Below the pieces are notes generated by a model. The model ran no database searches, was not told where the DNA came from, and worked only from the letters and a program-made list of their open reading frames with translations. Positions 22,701 through 32,099 of a DNA stretch of 64,000 nucleotides are shown here, one piece after another. This DNA comes from Tricholoma matsutake (taxonomy: Eukaryota; Basidiomycota; Agaricomycetes; Agaricales; Tricholomataceae). The stretch covers positions 7,440,001 through 7,504,000 of the forward strand of contig AP026540.1 of assembly GCA_026075535.2 (NCBI GenBank). The letters are read 5' to 3'. Numbering within the stretch: the first letter of the stretch is position 1; each line of letters begins with the position of its first letter. Position numbers and translations under genes: made by a program.

Positions 22701-23619
22701 CATGGAGATGAGGGAGTAAGGAGTTAGTAGAGGATTTAGCAGCGTTGTTTTTGTGGAAGGCCTCGGCGAGGCGTTGGGATATGTTCGATGTGGCACACAC
22801 CTCATGCGATGAGCGAATCGCAGTGTAGAAGATCCGATCACCCTCCTCCACTTCCTCTGGGTCCTCATCATCATCATCCGAGTCCGGCATTAGATCAGGA
22901 ACCCCTTCCAATTCCACTTCAGGTATAGGCAGGGGTCCAGCACGACACTTCTGAGTTCGTCGTATTGCCGCCTTCTGTCCACGACGTTCTTGCCTGGCTT
23001 CTGTGAAACACGTCCGACAGCGGGATGGACATCGGCTCATGGTAACCTCCCCGGTGCGCCAGTTGACCTCTGGGTTATGGTCTCGAAGCCATGGAAATCC
23101 CAAAATCGCCTTTTGCTTTCCTAATTGAGTGACAGCAAAAAGGGCACGCTCACTATGATCTTTGTAACGGAGAACCAGGTCTGCAACCTCTCGGATGGCA
23201 CCAGCTTCATTTGGGGATCCATCCACGTTATATACAGGTATCGGACGTGAGAGTGAGCGAGTATTTAGACGATGTTGTTGTACCAGATGGGAATCGATGA
23301 AGAGACCAGTCGCACCAGAGTCCAGGAGCGCAGAGACACCGAGTATCTGTCCAGTGTCGGTCGTCTGCAGTTCGATGGCTAGGCTTAAGGAATGTGCAGA
23401 GGGAGTGGATGCCACAATATACTTGCGTGGTAGTTTACGCTCCCATGATTTAATTTTGGGACGTGGAGTAGAAGGAGAGATGGGGAGAGCAGGTACGTCT
23501 TTAGCCAACTTCGAAGGGTCAGAGAGGGGAGCAGTCACAGAAATGGATTCATTCTCCAGGGATTCAACTGACAAGACTTCAAAGCGGTTATGGACAGGCA
23601 GTGAGGGCGTACGATTCAC
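19717..23619 (-). CDS. Chromovirus Pol polyprotein
   Basis: A 1300-residue frame without stops, in the -1 frame relative to gag. No ATG is seen at its start (first codon in the overlap is GTG at 23619, overlapping the gag TGA), so expression by -1 frameshifting is likely. Domains: aspartic protease LLDSGATGLFIDS (about residue 100); RT with VCIYLDDILIF (about 490); RNase H FRVEADSSDFATGAVLSQ, HDKEMLAIMHALEEW and TDALSR; integrase zinc domain H-H-C-C (HHDSQIAGHPG ... CRTCDLC); integrase core with D (VSVDFVVELP), D (LSDRGPQF) and E (DGQTERVNQELEQ), all present; and chromodomain YEVESILDSRLRRG, YLVHWKGYGYEENSWV near the C-terminus. It appears functional by sequence. Confidence 0.93.
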   Translation of the reverse strand: MNRTPSLPVHNRFEVLSVESLENESISVTAPLSDPSKLAKDVPALPISPSTPRPKIKSWERKLPRKYIVASTPSAHSLSLAIELQTTDTGQILGVSALLDSGATGLFIDSHLVQQHRLNTRSLSRPIPVYNVDGSPNEAGAIREVADLVLRYKDHSERALFAVTQLGKQKAILGFPWLRDHNPEVNWRTGEVTMSRCPSRCRTCFTEARQERRGQKAAIRRTQKCRAGPLPIPEVELEGVPDLMPDSDDDDEDPEEVEEGDRIFYTAIRSSHEVCATSNISQRLAEAFHKNNAAKSSTNSLLPHLHEFEDVFSKESFDSLPARKPWDHAIELTPGATPSSCKVYPLSPEEQRQLDQFIDEHLASGRIRPSKSPMASPFFFVKKKDGSLRPVQDYRRLNNITVKNRYPLPLISELVNQLCGARYFTKLDVRWGYNNVRIKEGDEWKAAFRTNRGLFEPLVMFFGLTNSPATFQTMMNDIFHDLILEGVVCIYLDDILIFTRTVEEHRRITRLVLERLRRYKLYLRQDKCEFERTKIEYLGLIISEGQVEMDPIKVNGVTAWPTPTNKKEVQSFLGFINFYRRFIKDFSHHARPLFDLTGKEAWRWDNAQQEAFEKLKEMVTSAPILTFADDSRPFRVEADSSDFATGAVLSQQSPEDQKWHPVAFYSKSLSAVERNYEIHDKEMLAIMHALEEWRHFLEGAQHKVEIWTDHKNLEYFMTAKKLNCRQARWSLYLSRFDFSLHHRPGRSMGKTDALSRHADHGDGSGDNQNIVLLQPDLFTIRALEGIVPQGEERDILRDIRRANRSGLHEDVVARAVKELRKGSTLSLRAAEWAEKEDLLYFRDRIYVPNDPDLRRRIISQHHDSQIAGHPGRWKTLELTSRNYWWPQMSQLIGQYCRTCDLCLRTKVPRRKPIGELHPLPVPESRWDVVSVDFVVELPESNGFDAVMCTVDSVGKRAHFIPTHTTVSALGAARLYLHHVWKLHGLPGAFLSDRGPQFMAEFTRELYRLLGIKLLASTAYHPQTDGQTERVNQELEQYIRLFVNERQDDWDDLLPLAEFGYNNHVHASTQQTPFLLDTGRHPRMGFEPRQTPSHIETVNEFTERMRDSLEEARAALAKAKDDMARFYNQRHSPTPQYKVGDRVYLDSSDISTTHPSKKLAHRFLGPFPIVKCVGTHAYRLRLPASMSRLHPVFHVVKLLPAPPDPFPGRHSHPPPPPTVIEGEPQYEVESILDSRLRRGKLQYLVHWKGYGYEENSWVEESDVNAPRLIKEFHRRHTAAPRRIQVTDFGRIRFRMHRGDAS

Positions 23620-24734
23620 TCGCTGCGAATAGGAAAATCCTGCTCCTCTACAACTTCCAGCTTAACCTCCTCTGCAACTTGATCCTTCGCTTCCTCAACA
23701 TCTACAAGTGCCAACAGATCTTGCAGGAGTTCGTCTCGTCCCTCGGGGGTGAGCATGCAGATATCCTGACGATGGGGACACACTCCAGCCCTGTGTCCAG
23801 GTTCCCCACAACGGTAGCAGAGATCCAACTTACGTGCACGGCTGCGGGCTGCATCAACATCCATTGGTACTGGGATATTGACAGCTGGTGTGGGAGTTTG
23901 ACGAGCAGGAATGGGGTTAGGGCGGGGGAGGCTTCGATTGAAGGTGTAGGGTGTATGAGTGGTAGTTGGAGCACGGAATGCAGCATTAAACGCCGCATTT
24001 GTGAGTCGGTTCTCGTCACAGAGTGAAGCAGCTTCATACCAAGCAAGGATATCATCGTCCGCTGGGCGCCCTTCCAACATCTGTGCAATCTGGTCCTGAA
24101 TTTCTCGGTTGAGCCCCCGTCAGAACTTCACCACCACTGGTAACCCACTCCCATACCCTGCCATGTCCACCAAATCCTTGAACTCATCGATATAGTCGTC
24201 CACGGATCGACGTCCCTGGTGGTAAGTGGATGACTCAAGTCGTGTCACTGCTCGGTGGCGTTCATTGAGGGGGCAGAAGTGGCGTACGAACTCAGCTCGA
24301 AAGTCACCCCAAGTGGAGAAAGGTAGAGAACCGAGTTCTTTAGTTTGACGTAGGATACGGTCCACATAGAGATAGGCGCGTTCAGATTTCATGTATGTGA
24401 AGGCCCAATAAATTTTTGCAGCCTCATCGACGAATTGATGCGACTGGAGACTAATGTATAACTCACAGGAATTAAGGAATGCACGTCCCTGCGCACGTGC
24501 ACCATTAAATTCGGCGGGGGGGGACAGTTTGATCTGGGCACGTTCCTTAGTGGATGCGTTTGGCAAAACATCGTTGTTGGGTGCGCTTGGAGTCGTGAAG
24601 GGGGAACTATTAGTCGTAGGGTTAGCCTGGAGGGTCCTAACGAAGTTTTCAATCGTAGATTTAAGCGAGTCGATTTGCGCGCGCATTCCGGAAACGTCGC
24701 TTTCAAGCGCGTCGAAGCGTTCTGATGTGTCCAT
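23616..24734 (-). pseudogene. Chromovirus Gag with one in-frame TGA
   Basis: From ATG 24734 the frame runs through a coiled-coil-like N-terminus (SDVSGMRAQIDSLKSTIENF) and the retrotransposon gag core (RAFLNSCELYISLQSHQFVDE, FRAEFVRHFCPLNERHRAV). TGA at 24120-24122 follows, where Arg (CGA) is expected (VVVKF-stop-RGLNREI). The same frame continues to the CCHC zinc knuckle CYRCGEPGHRAGVCPH and ends at 23616. The TGA is the only lesion, explained by one C to T change at CpG. Readthrough cannot be excluded, but the parsimonious view is a recent inactivating mutation. Confidence 0.85.
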
Positions 24735-24886
24735 GTCGCTAGGGAGCGTGTTTGGCGAAAATGGCGGCGCAATAAAGGCGAGAGTATCTGGAACGGTGTG
24801 TAGGGACTCTGTGGAGCTTTGGGAAGCATCGTCCAGTCCGTACCTGCCTATTTTGGGCAGCGCGTTCGCGATTTTCGGGCCTTAGG

Positions 24887-24900
24887 GGAGAGTTTTCTAC
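24887..24900 (-). other. Putative self-priming primer-binding site
   Basis: Immediately inside the 5' LTR the minus strand reads GTAGAAAACTCTCC. Ten of these bases (AGAAAACTCT) are complementary to AGAGTTTTCT in the LTR of the same element (25002-25011), about 30 bp downstream of a TATA-like catatactggg. No tRNA 3' end match was recognised. This is the arrangement of Tf1/sushi-type elements, in which the transcript's own 5' end is the primer. Confidence 0.6.
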
Positions 24901-25326
24901 TATAAGGGCAACCTAAGCCTCTAGCAAAGGGAAATCCGAAGTTAAAATTATACTACATAATACAGGCATTGGGGGCGCACCTAGCAAAGGGAAATCCGAA
25001 GAGAAAACTCTAAGGATCCCCTTGCTGATGCCCAGTATATGTGAAGACGACAAAAATCAAATATAACCTAAAAATAGAAAAAGGCGGAGATAGGCGGATC
25101 AAGGCCACCGAATGACATCATACCAAGGGGTATGTGTCGGAACGGGTACTCCACCTCTAAATATAAAAGTGTCAACATATACAAACATGATAGCAAGGGA
25201 AAATTAGTAATAAAATCCGGAAAAATCATAGAAAATGAAGAATAGAAGGAAATGAGGTGGGGAAAAATATGGGACGAACATAAAAAATAGGAAAAACACA
25301 CAGGGCACCCCCTTAGTCCCCTTACA
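24901..25326 (-). repeat. 5' LTR of the chromovirus
   Basis: Same length as the 3' LTR. Differences seen: ggccaccg for ggccgccg and ctccacct for ctccgcct. Confidence 0.95.
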
Positions 25327-25847
25327 GTAGGCCTCATTTTTTCCCTAAACATAAAGTAATAGTTTAGTTAGTAAAATGAACACAAATTATAGAAGAAAAA
25401 AACTTACTATGGCCAAAACGATGATTCACGTTGTTTGGGCTGCATTGTGAGCGAGGTGGCTCATTTGTGGCCACAGGTGGTGTTGCTGGTGTTGTGTTTG
25501 TTGTCATGGGAGTCAGCGTTGACAGCATTGGGGTCATGGGAAGAGAGAGGAGAGAGGGGGGAGCATCATCATCATTGATGGTGGTGGTTGTGGTGAGGTG
25601 AGATGGCGGCATAGTGGTTATGGTTGATGTTGATGTGACGTGATGTTCAACATTCATCATGTGATGTGTTGAGGGTGGGCTGCAAATGACTTGTCAGTAA
25701 AACAATTACAACACAAATGAAAAATCCCCTTTTTTGGGATGAAAAAAATTCTCTTAACACTTGTAATCCTGAAGTGTGAAAAGTATCCTCTCATTCTGAC
25801 TGAAAACAATAACAATAACACCTGAGGAAGGAACAGTCAATTCAATA

Positions 25848-26240
25848 GGGTTGTTCACGGTTGGCATTTTTGGTTCATTTTTCACTCATTTTTCAATCAT
25901 TTTCTATTTCATTTTGATTCCATTTTTCTCAAGAATGGAACTGAGAATGAATGTAAAATGAATGTAAAATGGAACCCTACCCTTGCTTTTGTAAAAAGGG
26001 AACCGAAAAATGATCATTTTTCATCTTTTTAGCACTGTGCCTGGTGAGAAAAATGCATTTTTGCTCCATTTTTCTAAATTTTCCTTCCCAGGGTGTTCAC
26101 GGTAACCATTTTTCATGTCATTTTCCATTCCATTTTTCATTCCCTTTTGTTTGTTCCTCTGCCAAATACATGAAAATGAGTCAAAAATGAGTTTGAAAAT
26201 GAGCTGAAAATGGCCCAAGAATGGCTACCGTGAACAACCC
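25848..26240. mobile_element. MITE with TA target duplication
   Basis: Terminal inverted repeats GGGTTGTTCACGGT and ACCGTGAACAAC(CC), with TA on both outer sides. About 393 bp, non-coding, AT-rich and full of catttttc/gaaaaatg words. A partial internal copy of the terminus (gggtgttcacggtaacc) sits at about 26092, suggesting a composite. It interrupts the right arm of the foldback-type element: the palindrome arm (ttaaagattgaattgactgt) is continuous at that point. Confidence 0.8.
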
Positions 26241-26653
26241 TAATATTTAATGAAAGAAATTTCCCTACTAAAATCATCTCATAATAGTATGAAATTTGTA
26301 TTTTATTTCAGGCTGAAAGCACACCATGTTATTCACACCTTTGTGGCAGGAAACACTATCCCATAAATTGTTGAAAAGTTTGATGAAAATTCACACATTA
26401 AGATGGTTGCAAATCCATACCCTCATCTTGGATTAAAATTATCCCCTGTATTTCATCCCCTTGTAAAATGAAAATTCATCCCATTAGGTTAAGAATATTT
26501 TGTAATGTAACACATATGAACTCCATCCCTTGGATGGCTGAAATATTTGGGATGAAAATTCATCCCAAATTCATCCACCTGAATTCAGCCATTTAAGGAA
26601 ATTCACATTTCCAAATTTAAATGGCTGAAAATCATATTGTGCTAGGTCCACAG

Positions 26654-26903
26654 TGGTAACTAAGCATTATAGACTGGATATCACGAAAAAAAAACCATAT
26701 ATACAGCTATATACTCCATATGAACCCAAGAAACCGAGGGGAAATGGAGGAAATAGCAGGCACATCATCAGGCATGCTGAGCATGATGTGTGTGCTTGTT
26801 TGGAACTCTTCTGGTTAGTGGGAATAAAATCTGTCAGCAATCAGCCAAACATCGAAAATCAAAGTGCAAAAGTCAAAACGTACCGTGGAGTTCCTGCCAA
26901 CCA
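26654..26903 (-). repeat. 250-bp dispersed repeat, copy C
   Basis: Inverted copy of the repeats at 15496 and 15973, beginning TGGTAACTAAGC and ending GCCAACCA. It sits between the right end of the foldback-type element and the Harbinger Myb-like gene. Confidence 0.85.
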
Positions 26904-27020
26904 TACTCCCCTTTTGCATTTCAAATTCATCTTTTGTATACTTGATTTGTCAGTAGACCTCCAACATGCTTACACATTGTCATCCACACTATGTATACAA
27001 CACCTCATCTGTGAATCAAA

Positions 27021-28694
27021 ATGTCTCCTAAGGCTGTAACCACCTCGAAAAAACCTCCTGGTTGTGCTAGAAAGCCTACTACTAAAGCCAAGGCAGCAAA
27101 AGAAGTTATTTCTGAGGACGACACTCCAGCAGCCACAAAGAGCAAGGCCGGCCAAAAAAAGAAGGAACTAGATCTTTCCGAGAGCAGTAATGAAGTACAA
27201 GTTGCAGGGGAAAATAATGGTGATGATGCAAATGATGATGCAGATGATAAAGTCGAGTAAGTTATTTCATCACATGCAGCAGCTGTGTTTTGACCACATC
27301 TTCAGTTGGAAAGACATTGATTTCAACTGGAGTCTCGTAACTATCTTGGAAGAGCATCAAGCCATCAGACAAGGTCTTTTTCCTGTACCTGGAGCAAATG
27401 TATCCATCTCTCAAGGGGGAAGCAAGCTGAAGACCGGTTATCAATGGATGCTAGCCCAGAAGTTGTTCGAGAATCACGAGAAATATAAAGATGTATTTGC
27501 ATCAGTGCAAACACCAGCAGACAAGGCAAACTGGCAGCATAAGATCAAAAATTGTCTCAAATGGTGAGGATGAGGCCATTTTTCCTATGGACATGTTGCG
27601 CTAACACTAGGACTCGGAAGGATGATGCAGGAGGTCCACAAATACCGTGATATGATGGGAGAGACAGGTGCTGATATCATGCATGAGGAGGATATTGATA
27701 TGGAGCGCAACAACTCACTAACACAGAGCTGGGGTGCGTCACTGTGTCTGAAATTTGAGAGCACGAGTTTTGATGATATAGATATCCAGCTGTGATCAAG
27801 GAAAAATGTCCATGGTACTGCAAGTTGAAGGCAATCATTGACAAGCATCCCAGTGCAGTTCCTGTTGGTGTAGGAAACAACAACTTGGGGTACAATGTGT
27901 CAGTCCTAGCACCGAGTGGGCATACTTCAGACTTGGATTGGAGTGATGGTCTGGGGCTTGATGCTACCATGGATGGTGATGGTGATGCCGCTGATTCTGA
28001 CACTGATGGCAATGATGATGATGACAGTGATGGTGACAGTGAAGGGGATGATGATGGTGATAGTGATGGCGAGGGCTCAGATGAAGACAGCAAGATCAGA
28101 AATGTGCCAGCAGAAAAGCAAAACTCAAGCAACATGGTCCTGGCCTCCACTGCAACAAAGTGCAAGGCAGCCACAGTCGACACATCCATAACTAAGACCC
28201 CAAAATCAACTGCGAGAGCTGGCAAATCGACTCCTGCAACTGCAGCAGCTACAATGGCACACCAACGAGCATCCAAAAAGCCAAAGACTGGGATCGAAAA
28301 AATCAATGCAATTGCAGCAAAGGAGGAAGAGACTGCTCAGAAAGTATTAGATCTGAAGAAGCTCAAGGTGAAAGGGGAAAATGAGAAGGAGCTGGCGAAG
28401 ATTAAAGCCAAAGCAGATTTGAAAATGCAGCAAATGAAATTTCGCGCCGAACTGGCACAGAAGAAAATGGAGAATGATTTTCAGTTGCAGATGGCTCGGA
28501 TGGGACACACTTTCAGTGAGATGGGCCCAGGATCAAGCAGCCAGATTCCAATTAGCAACACTGCTGTCGCCTCCAGTTCTGGATACTCGGACGTGGGGTC
28601 AGTGACTCCCTCAATGTATGACCCAAGCTCAGGCTTGGAGTTTTTCGGTTTGAACTCAGGCTATGACTTCAACTTGAATCACTTACAAGACTAG
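27021..28694 (+). CDS. Myb/SANT-like accessory protein of a PIF/Harbinger element
   Basis: Two-gene PIF/Harbinger transposons encode a Myb-like DNA-binding partner of the transposase, and this gene fits that role. Exon 1 (from ATG 27021) is Lys/Ala/acidic. It joins by an intron 27255-27300 (gtaagt...ttcag) to the SANT-like block WKDIDFNWSLVTILEEHQAIRQGLFP. Later text LGRMMQEVHKYRDMMGETGA and, after a probable intron near 27743-27783, YPAVIKEKCPWYCKLKAII lead into an acidic Asp-Gly repeat (27960-28090). A charged coiled coil follows (EEETAQKVLDLKKLKVKGEN, QQMKFRAELAQKKMENDFQL), with stop at 28694. The junction near 27565-27610 could not be resolved, so the frame may be broken there. It is convergent with the transposase. 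Confidence 0.65.
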
Positions 28695-28737
28695 TGTAAC
28701 TGGAAATCATATATTCATCAAATGTACTCCAGTATGT

Positions 28738-30498
28738 TTATTCTGAGTTTGAGTCAATGTCTGCATCAGACACATGAACCCCGCATCGCTTGGCACGAGC
28801 GTGGGCATTACAATGAACCTGATGGGCCTTTGATTTGAAAAGCTTCTCCTTGAGGTTTTCATGATGGACTTTGCCAGTTTGGAGATGGCTAGCTCAGGTA
28901 TTGGTTTGTGAGCGAGCAATGGGTGCTGCAGTGTCAGAATCAGTTGATGAAGACAAGCCCTCAGCAATAAATGGATCTTCAGGAGATGAAAGGTCAGCAT
29001 TTAAGTTGTCAAGCTGCTGTTCATGCTCTTCACATTGCATTGCAAAAGCATGGACCCCAATGCAAGCAGCGACCCAGTATGTTGCAAAAATATGGCTCTT
29101 TTTGTCTTTGATATTGAGATGGAGGTTCTTGAGTGAATGAAAGTGGCCCTTGAGGAATCCAATTGCATGTTCAGACCATATGCGTACCCTGTATACATGT
29201 TTGTTGAATTCCTCATTCTCAGGAATGTCTCATTCTGGTTTCTTGTAAGGTGAGACAATACAAGTATCAACCTTGGAAGAAATGAAATGGTCAATGATGG
29301 CCAGGATATAACTCGAAGATAATGCTTACAGGATAAGCTGAGTCCGCCCACACCCATTCACCAGGTTCCATCAAAATATGGTGCTCCTTTGCTAAGCGCG
29401 TCTGAGTCCCAGCTGTTGCATCATGAGTGCTGCCAGTGTGACCATAAGAAAAGTCTATGATCTGAAGATTGGGCAATGAAACAACCTTGAAAACTAATCA
29501 GATTGATAATAATATTAAGAATGGAGACAAAGACATGCTTGAATATTTAATGAATAACAATTTTTTTGGTCAAAATAACTCTCTCCAAACCAATGTGGCC
29601 ATCCTGCCAGAGGCACAAGGGTCCCATCAACCAGACACCAACCGTTATGCCAAGCTCGACAAGAATGTCGATGAACCCATCTCTTTGCTGCTTCCTTCTC
29701 CTCAGCATCTGGAAAGTGTACTGCTTCGTTCATGAACTCCTGCTGAAGGATTGCAGTCATTACTCGATGCGTGACCAGCAATACAGTTCCTTTTCCCACT
29801 CCTGCCCAGTTTGCTACACTCTGGATGCTGGCTGCATTGCCATCATGACCCAAGCAAAAAAGGGTGATGGCCAGCTGTTCCTCCACAGACATTTGGGGAT
29901 GGCTTGAGTTATTTCCAAAAATGATATCATTTTGAAGCCTAGTGACAAGAACATCAAAGGTGAGAGGGGTGACACAAATTTCTTCATGGAATTGGTTGGG
30001 ACGAGCAGATTTTAGTGTGAAAAGGACATGATGCATTCGAGCTGGACCCTGAGGAATTTCACCATGCTGCATGTCATAGCGGTTCACATACATTTCCTCA
30101 ATGTTCTGATGCACCCATCTCCTTAACTGTGCCCAGCGGTCTCCACTAAATTCACCTTCCACATCTTTGTCTGGCCCAAAGTCATCCAATCCCTCTGAAT
30201 CATTGCCAAAACTTGATTCTCCATCACCACCATATCCTAGTCTCCCGTAGGCAGACCAAACGAAAGGAAGACAGTTGTTCCTTATTATGGTCTGCTTTTG
30301 ATCGCACCCTGCTAATGGGACCTCGAGCTTTGTCCTCTTTGGGAACATGAGAATGATATAAAGCACCATGTGCGTCCCTTTGTTGATCAATGTCATCGTA
30401 GCATTTGATGTACTACATGAACCTTGACTTGCCATGTCACACAGTAGAGGTGACGCCTCAAGCTCTGTTAGCTCCTCAAACACCTGTTCAGACTCCAC
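28738..30498 (-). pseudogene. PIF/Harbinger DDE transposase with two in-frame TGA codons
   Basis: Harbinger-type (DDE_Tnp_4) transposase. Helix-turn-helix-like region SVEEQLAITLFCLGHDGNAA and GVGKGTVLLVTHRVM; catalytic D in CLVDGTLVPL, D in EWVWADSAYP, E in RIWSEHAIGFLKG. Exons join by an intron 29538-29486 with a GC-type donor (gcatgt...ttcaag), giving NIQVVSLPNLQIIDFSYGH, and another with gtaagc donor after WADSAYP (about 29330). TGA codons at 29230-29232 (KPE-stop-DIP) and 28894-28896 (QTNT-stop-ASHL) interrupt an otherwise conserved protein. The N-terminus is uncertain. Catalytic residues are intact but the stops probably disable it. Confidence 0.85.
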
Positions 30499-30500
30499 CT

Positions 30501-31070
30501 GCTGTCTTGAATGCTAATTGTCAAGTTTTCTCTCTTGATCCTGGTATTCTCACCCCATCTACCTTGTGGTCTCCAAACTTTGCAACACCACATACACTGC
30601 TTCAATCCTTTCCTACCTATCATACTAGCTATTCACTTCTGAAGTCTACCACATCTTGTTCTCAGAAGCGGAAGCATCTACAAGATGAGAATCTCCCTGA
30701 TTTCCAACCTCTGGCTCAGAACTTGTCTTTACTGAAGAAGTGGAAGTCCCCATCATCACTGCAACAAAAAATTGCCATCATTTTGTCTGCAATCAGGAAT
30801 GACATGAGCTGGAGCTCCTCGGAGTTTTTATTCCATGTATTCCAGGACAAAGACGAACATGGGCAGATTATCGAACATGAGCAGAGCCATGGCAATACCG
30901 TTCAGGCTTTCCTTAGTGGCTGGTCCAAACATTCCCCAGGTGAAATCCTGGACATCTGGTGGCATCATAGAGATGGTTGTCTCGATCGAGATTCAGAACT
31001 CATGTATTCTACGAGTACATCATTTGCTGTGCAAAATGTGAATTTCCACAGCATCAGATGGACAGAGATG
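30501..31070 (+). pseudogene. Fragment of a repeat-associated fungal protein, function unknown
   Basis: An open stretch with Ser/Pro/Thr-rich start and a conserved-looking end (SSLQQKIAIILSAIRNDMSW, EFLFHVFQDKDEHG, TVQAFLSGWSKHSPGEILDI, DRDSELMYSTS). It resembles the N-terminal region of multi-copy hypothetical proteins of Agaricomycetes. I cannot assign a function. It stops abruptly at about 31070, where helicase-like sequence on the other strand begins, so it is truncated. Confidence 0.4.
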
Positions 31071-31074
31071 TGGA

Positions 31075-31316
31075 TTTTTCAGTATTTCCAGCAAAACTAG
31101 CATGTACATTGAGAGAAATCCAGTCTTTCCCATGCCTGTACGCAGGATTGCAAGTGTATCAACACTGTCTAGCATTTTGCAAATTCCTTCAATCTGAACA
31201 TCATGTGGATGATAAGGAAGATGTTGATGGAGTATGTTTTGACATAAGTTGTTGCCTTCATGAGAACTGGATAGAAAAGGTTGCTTTGTAGTGTTCTCAG
31301 CGCTCATTTGCTTCAC
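31075..31316 (-). pseudogene. N-terminal fragment of a RecQ-like helicase
   Basis: Minus-strand text HQHLPYHPHDVQIEGICKML followed by LAILRTGMGKTGFLSMYMLV matches the Q-motif-like region and Walker A (GMGKT) of RecQ-like SF2 helicases that are multi-copy in Agaricomycetes. Only about 75 residues remain. The rest of the helicase is missing because other repeat sequence joins at about 31070. Confidence 0.6.
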
Positions 31317-31439
31317 TGGGAGAGATGCATTGACACGTTGTTTTTCTTAATTAGTGTTTATCCGCCAATCAATGATGCACGTGATGACCGAGATCGCCAA
31401 AGGCTGAGGTCCCATTAGACAGGCACCATCAGATACAGA

Positions 31440-31811
31440 CTAACTATATCCAGAAGTGGAGGAATCCGAGTTGCTATTGCCTTGTGAAACAAGATCAGGA
31501 ATGTCTGAGTTATTGACACCCAGCTCGGAGTTGAGGGAGGTGTCAGAGCCCAGCAATCCTCTCCCCCGCCAATCTGACCCTAAAATGTCTGCCCATGAAT
31601 CCTCGCTTGCAGTTCCTTCATCTTCTGAGTTTGTAGTGTCTCCACTCGTGCTGTTGAGAGAAGACTCACTCGAAGAGAGGGATGATAATGAGCTGAGTGA
31701 AAGATTGTTGGCAGAAGTTACTCTGAGCTGATGGTATAATTTTCTGAGTCTCAATATGCGACGGCGTTTATGTTGCTCATACTCTTGCCGCAGCTTGGTG
31801 TAGAGCTGCAC
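31440..31811 (-). pseudogene. Fragment resembling a Harbinger transposase N-terminus
   Basis: A 123-codon stretch (KLRQEYEQHKRRRILRLRKL, many Ser, then SEDSWADILGSDWRG). The Ser-rich segment with WADILGSDW resembles the N-terminal region of fungal DDE_Tnp_4 proteins, but no catalytic part follows. It could also be an unrelated low-complexity frame. Confidence 0.35.
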
Positions 31812-32099
31812 CAGTGCTTTTGCTCGAGCATTGTGTCAGGGAGGCTTGGGCATGGGAGATGACTCATTGATCCATATGTGGTACAAGATTTGTTTTACAT
31901 AGTAGTCTTTTATCAAATTACATGCCAGTGAAGTAATATAGGTAGAATTACCGATGGATCCTAGCAGAGAATGTTGATGGTCAGAGTAACATAGCAATTC
32001 ACAGATGATTCAGGGACGATCTGCTGATGAAAATCGTTGTTGAATCCCCACTGACTCACCTTCCTGAATCGCTGTTGAATCCACATATTTGACTGCTAC
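31812..32099. repeat. Left flank of the palindrome, half of the dispersed repeat
   Basis: About 32030-32099 is the inverted counterpart of 15313-15390 (cagcgattcaggaagg, gtggattcaac). The remainder shows no recognisable feature. Together with 34707-34815 it forms the two halves of the repeat that is uninterrupted at 15.2-15.4 kb. Confidence 0.65.

Larger units (their letters stand above)
19280..25326 (-). mobile_element. Complete Ty3/gypsy chromovirus (minus orientation)
   Basis: Both LTRs are 426 bp and differ at only about two sites (g to a in both cases, each at a CpG). The element is flanked by the perfect 5-bp duplication gtagg (19275-19279 and 25327-25331). Inside are gag and a complete pol with protease, RT, RNase H, DDE integrase and chromodomain. 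This is by far the youngest element of the window. The only obvious defect is one TGA in gag. It interrupts the foldback-type element. Copies with a CGA at that gag codon elsewhere in the genome could still be active. Confidence 0.97.
16935..26653. mobile_element. Foldback-type element related to the 2.6-kb palindrome, heavily interrupted
   Basis: Removing the solo LTR (17531-18084), the chromovirus (19280-25326) and a small MITE (25848-26240) leaves about 2.7 kb. Its right arm (about 25740-26653) is clearly homologous to the palindrome arm: 26270-26650 matches 34046-34420 and, inverted, 32395-32770. The middle (17400-19279 continuing at 25332) is CCACC/GTGG-rich and holds five TGAGCA-N2-TGCTCA hairpins plus A-rich units ending in aaaaaactta. 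The left part (16940-17370) is AT-rich with many ttcatccc/gggatgaa words but is not an obvious copy of the right arm, so the left boundary is an inference. No protein is encoded. Confidence 0.6.

Noticed and set aside
19717..24885. Several plus-strand frames of 100-145 codons inside the chromovirus
   Set aside because: They lie antisense to gag and pol and mirror their codons; no independent motif.
15468..27039. Conserved minus-strand frame in the 250-bp repeat (15468-15716 and 26653-27039)
   Set aside because: Similarity between the copies is explained by the DNA repeat itself; there is no start context or family, and a copy-specific frame is lost in copy B.
27960..28090. Asp/Gly-rich stretch as a calcium-binding domain
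   Set aside because: It is a GATGGTGAT-type trinucleotide-like expansion in the Myb-like protein; no regular EF-hand or thrombospondin-type spacing.
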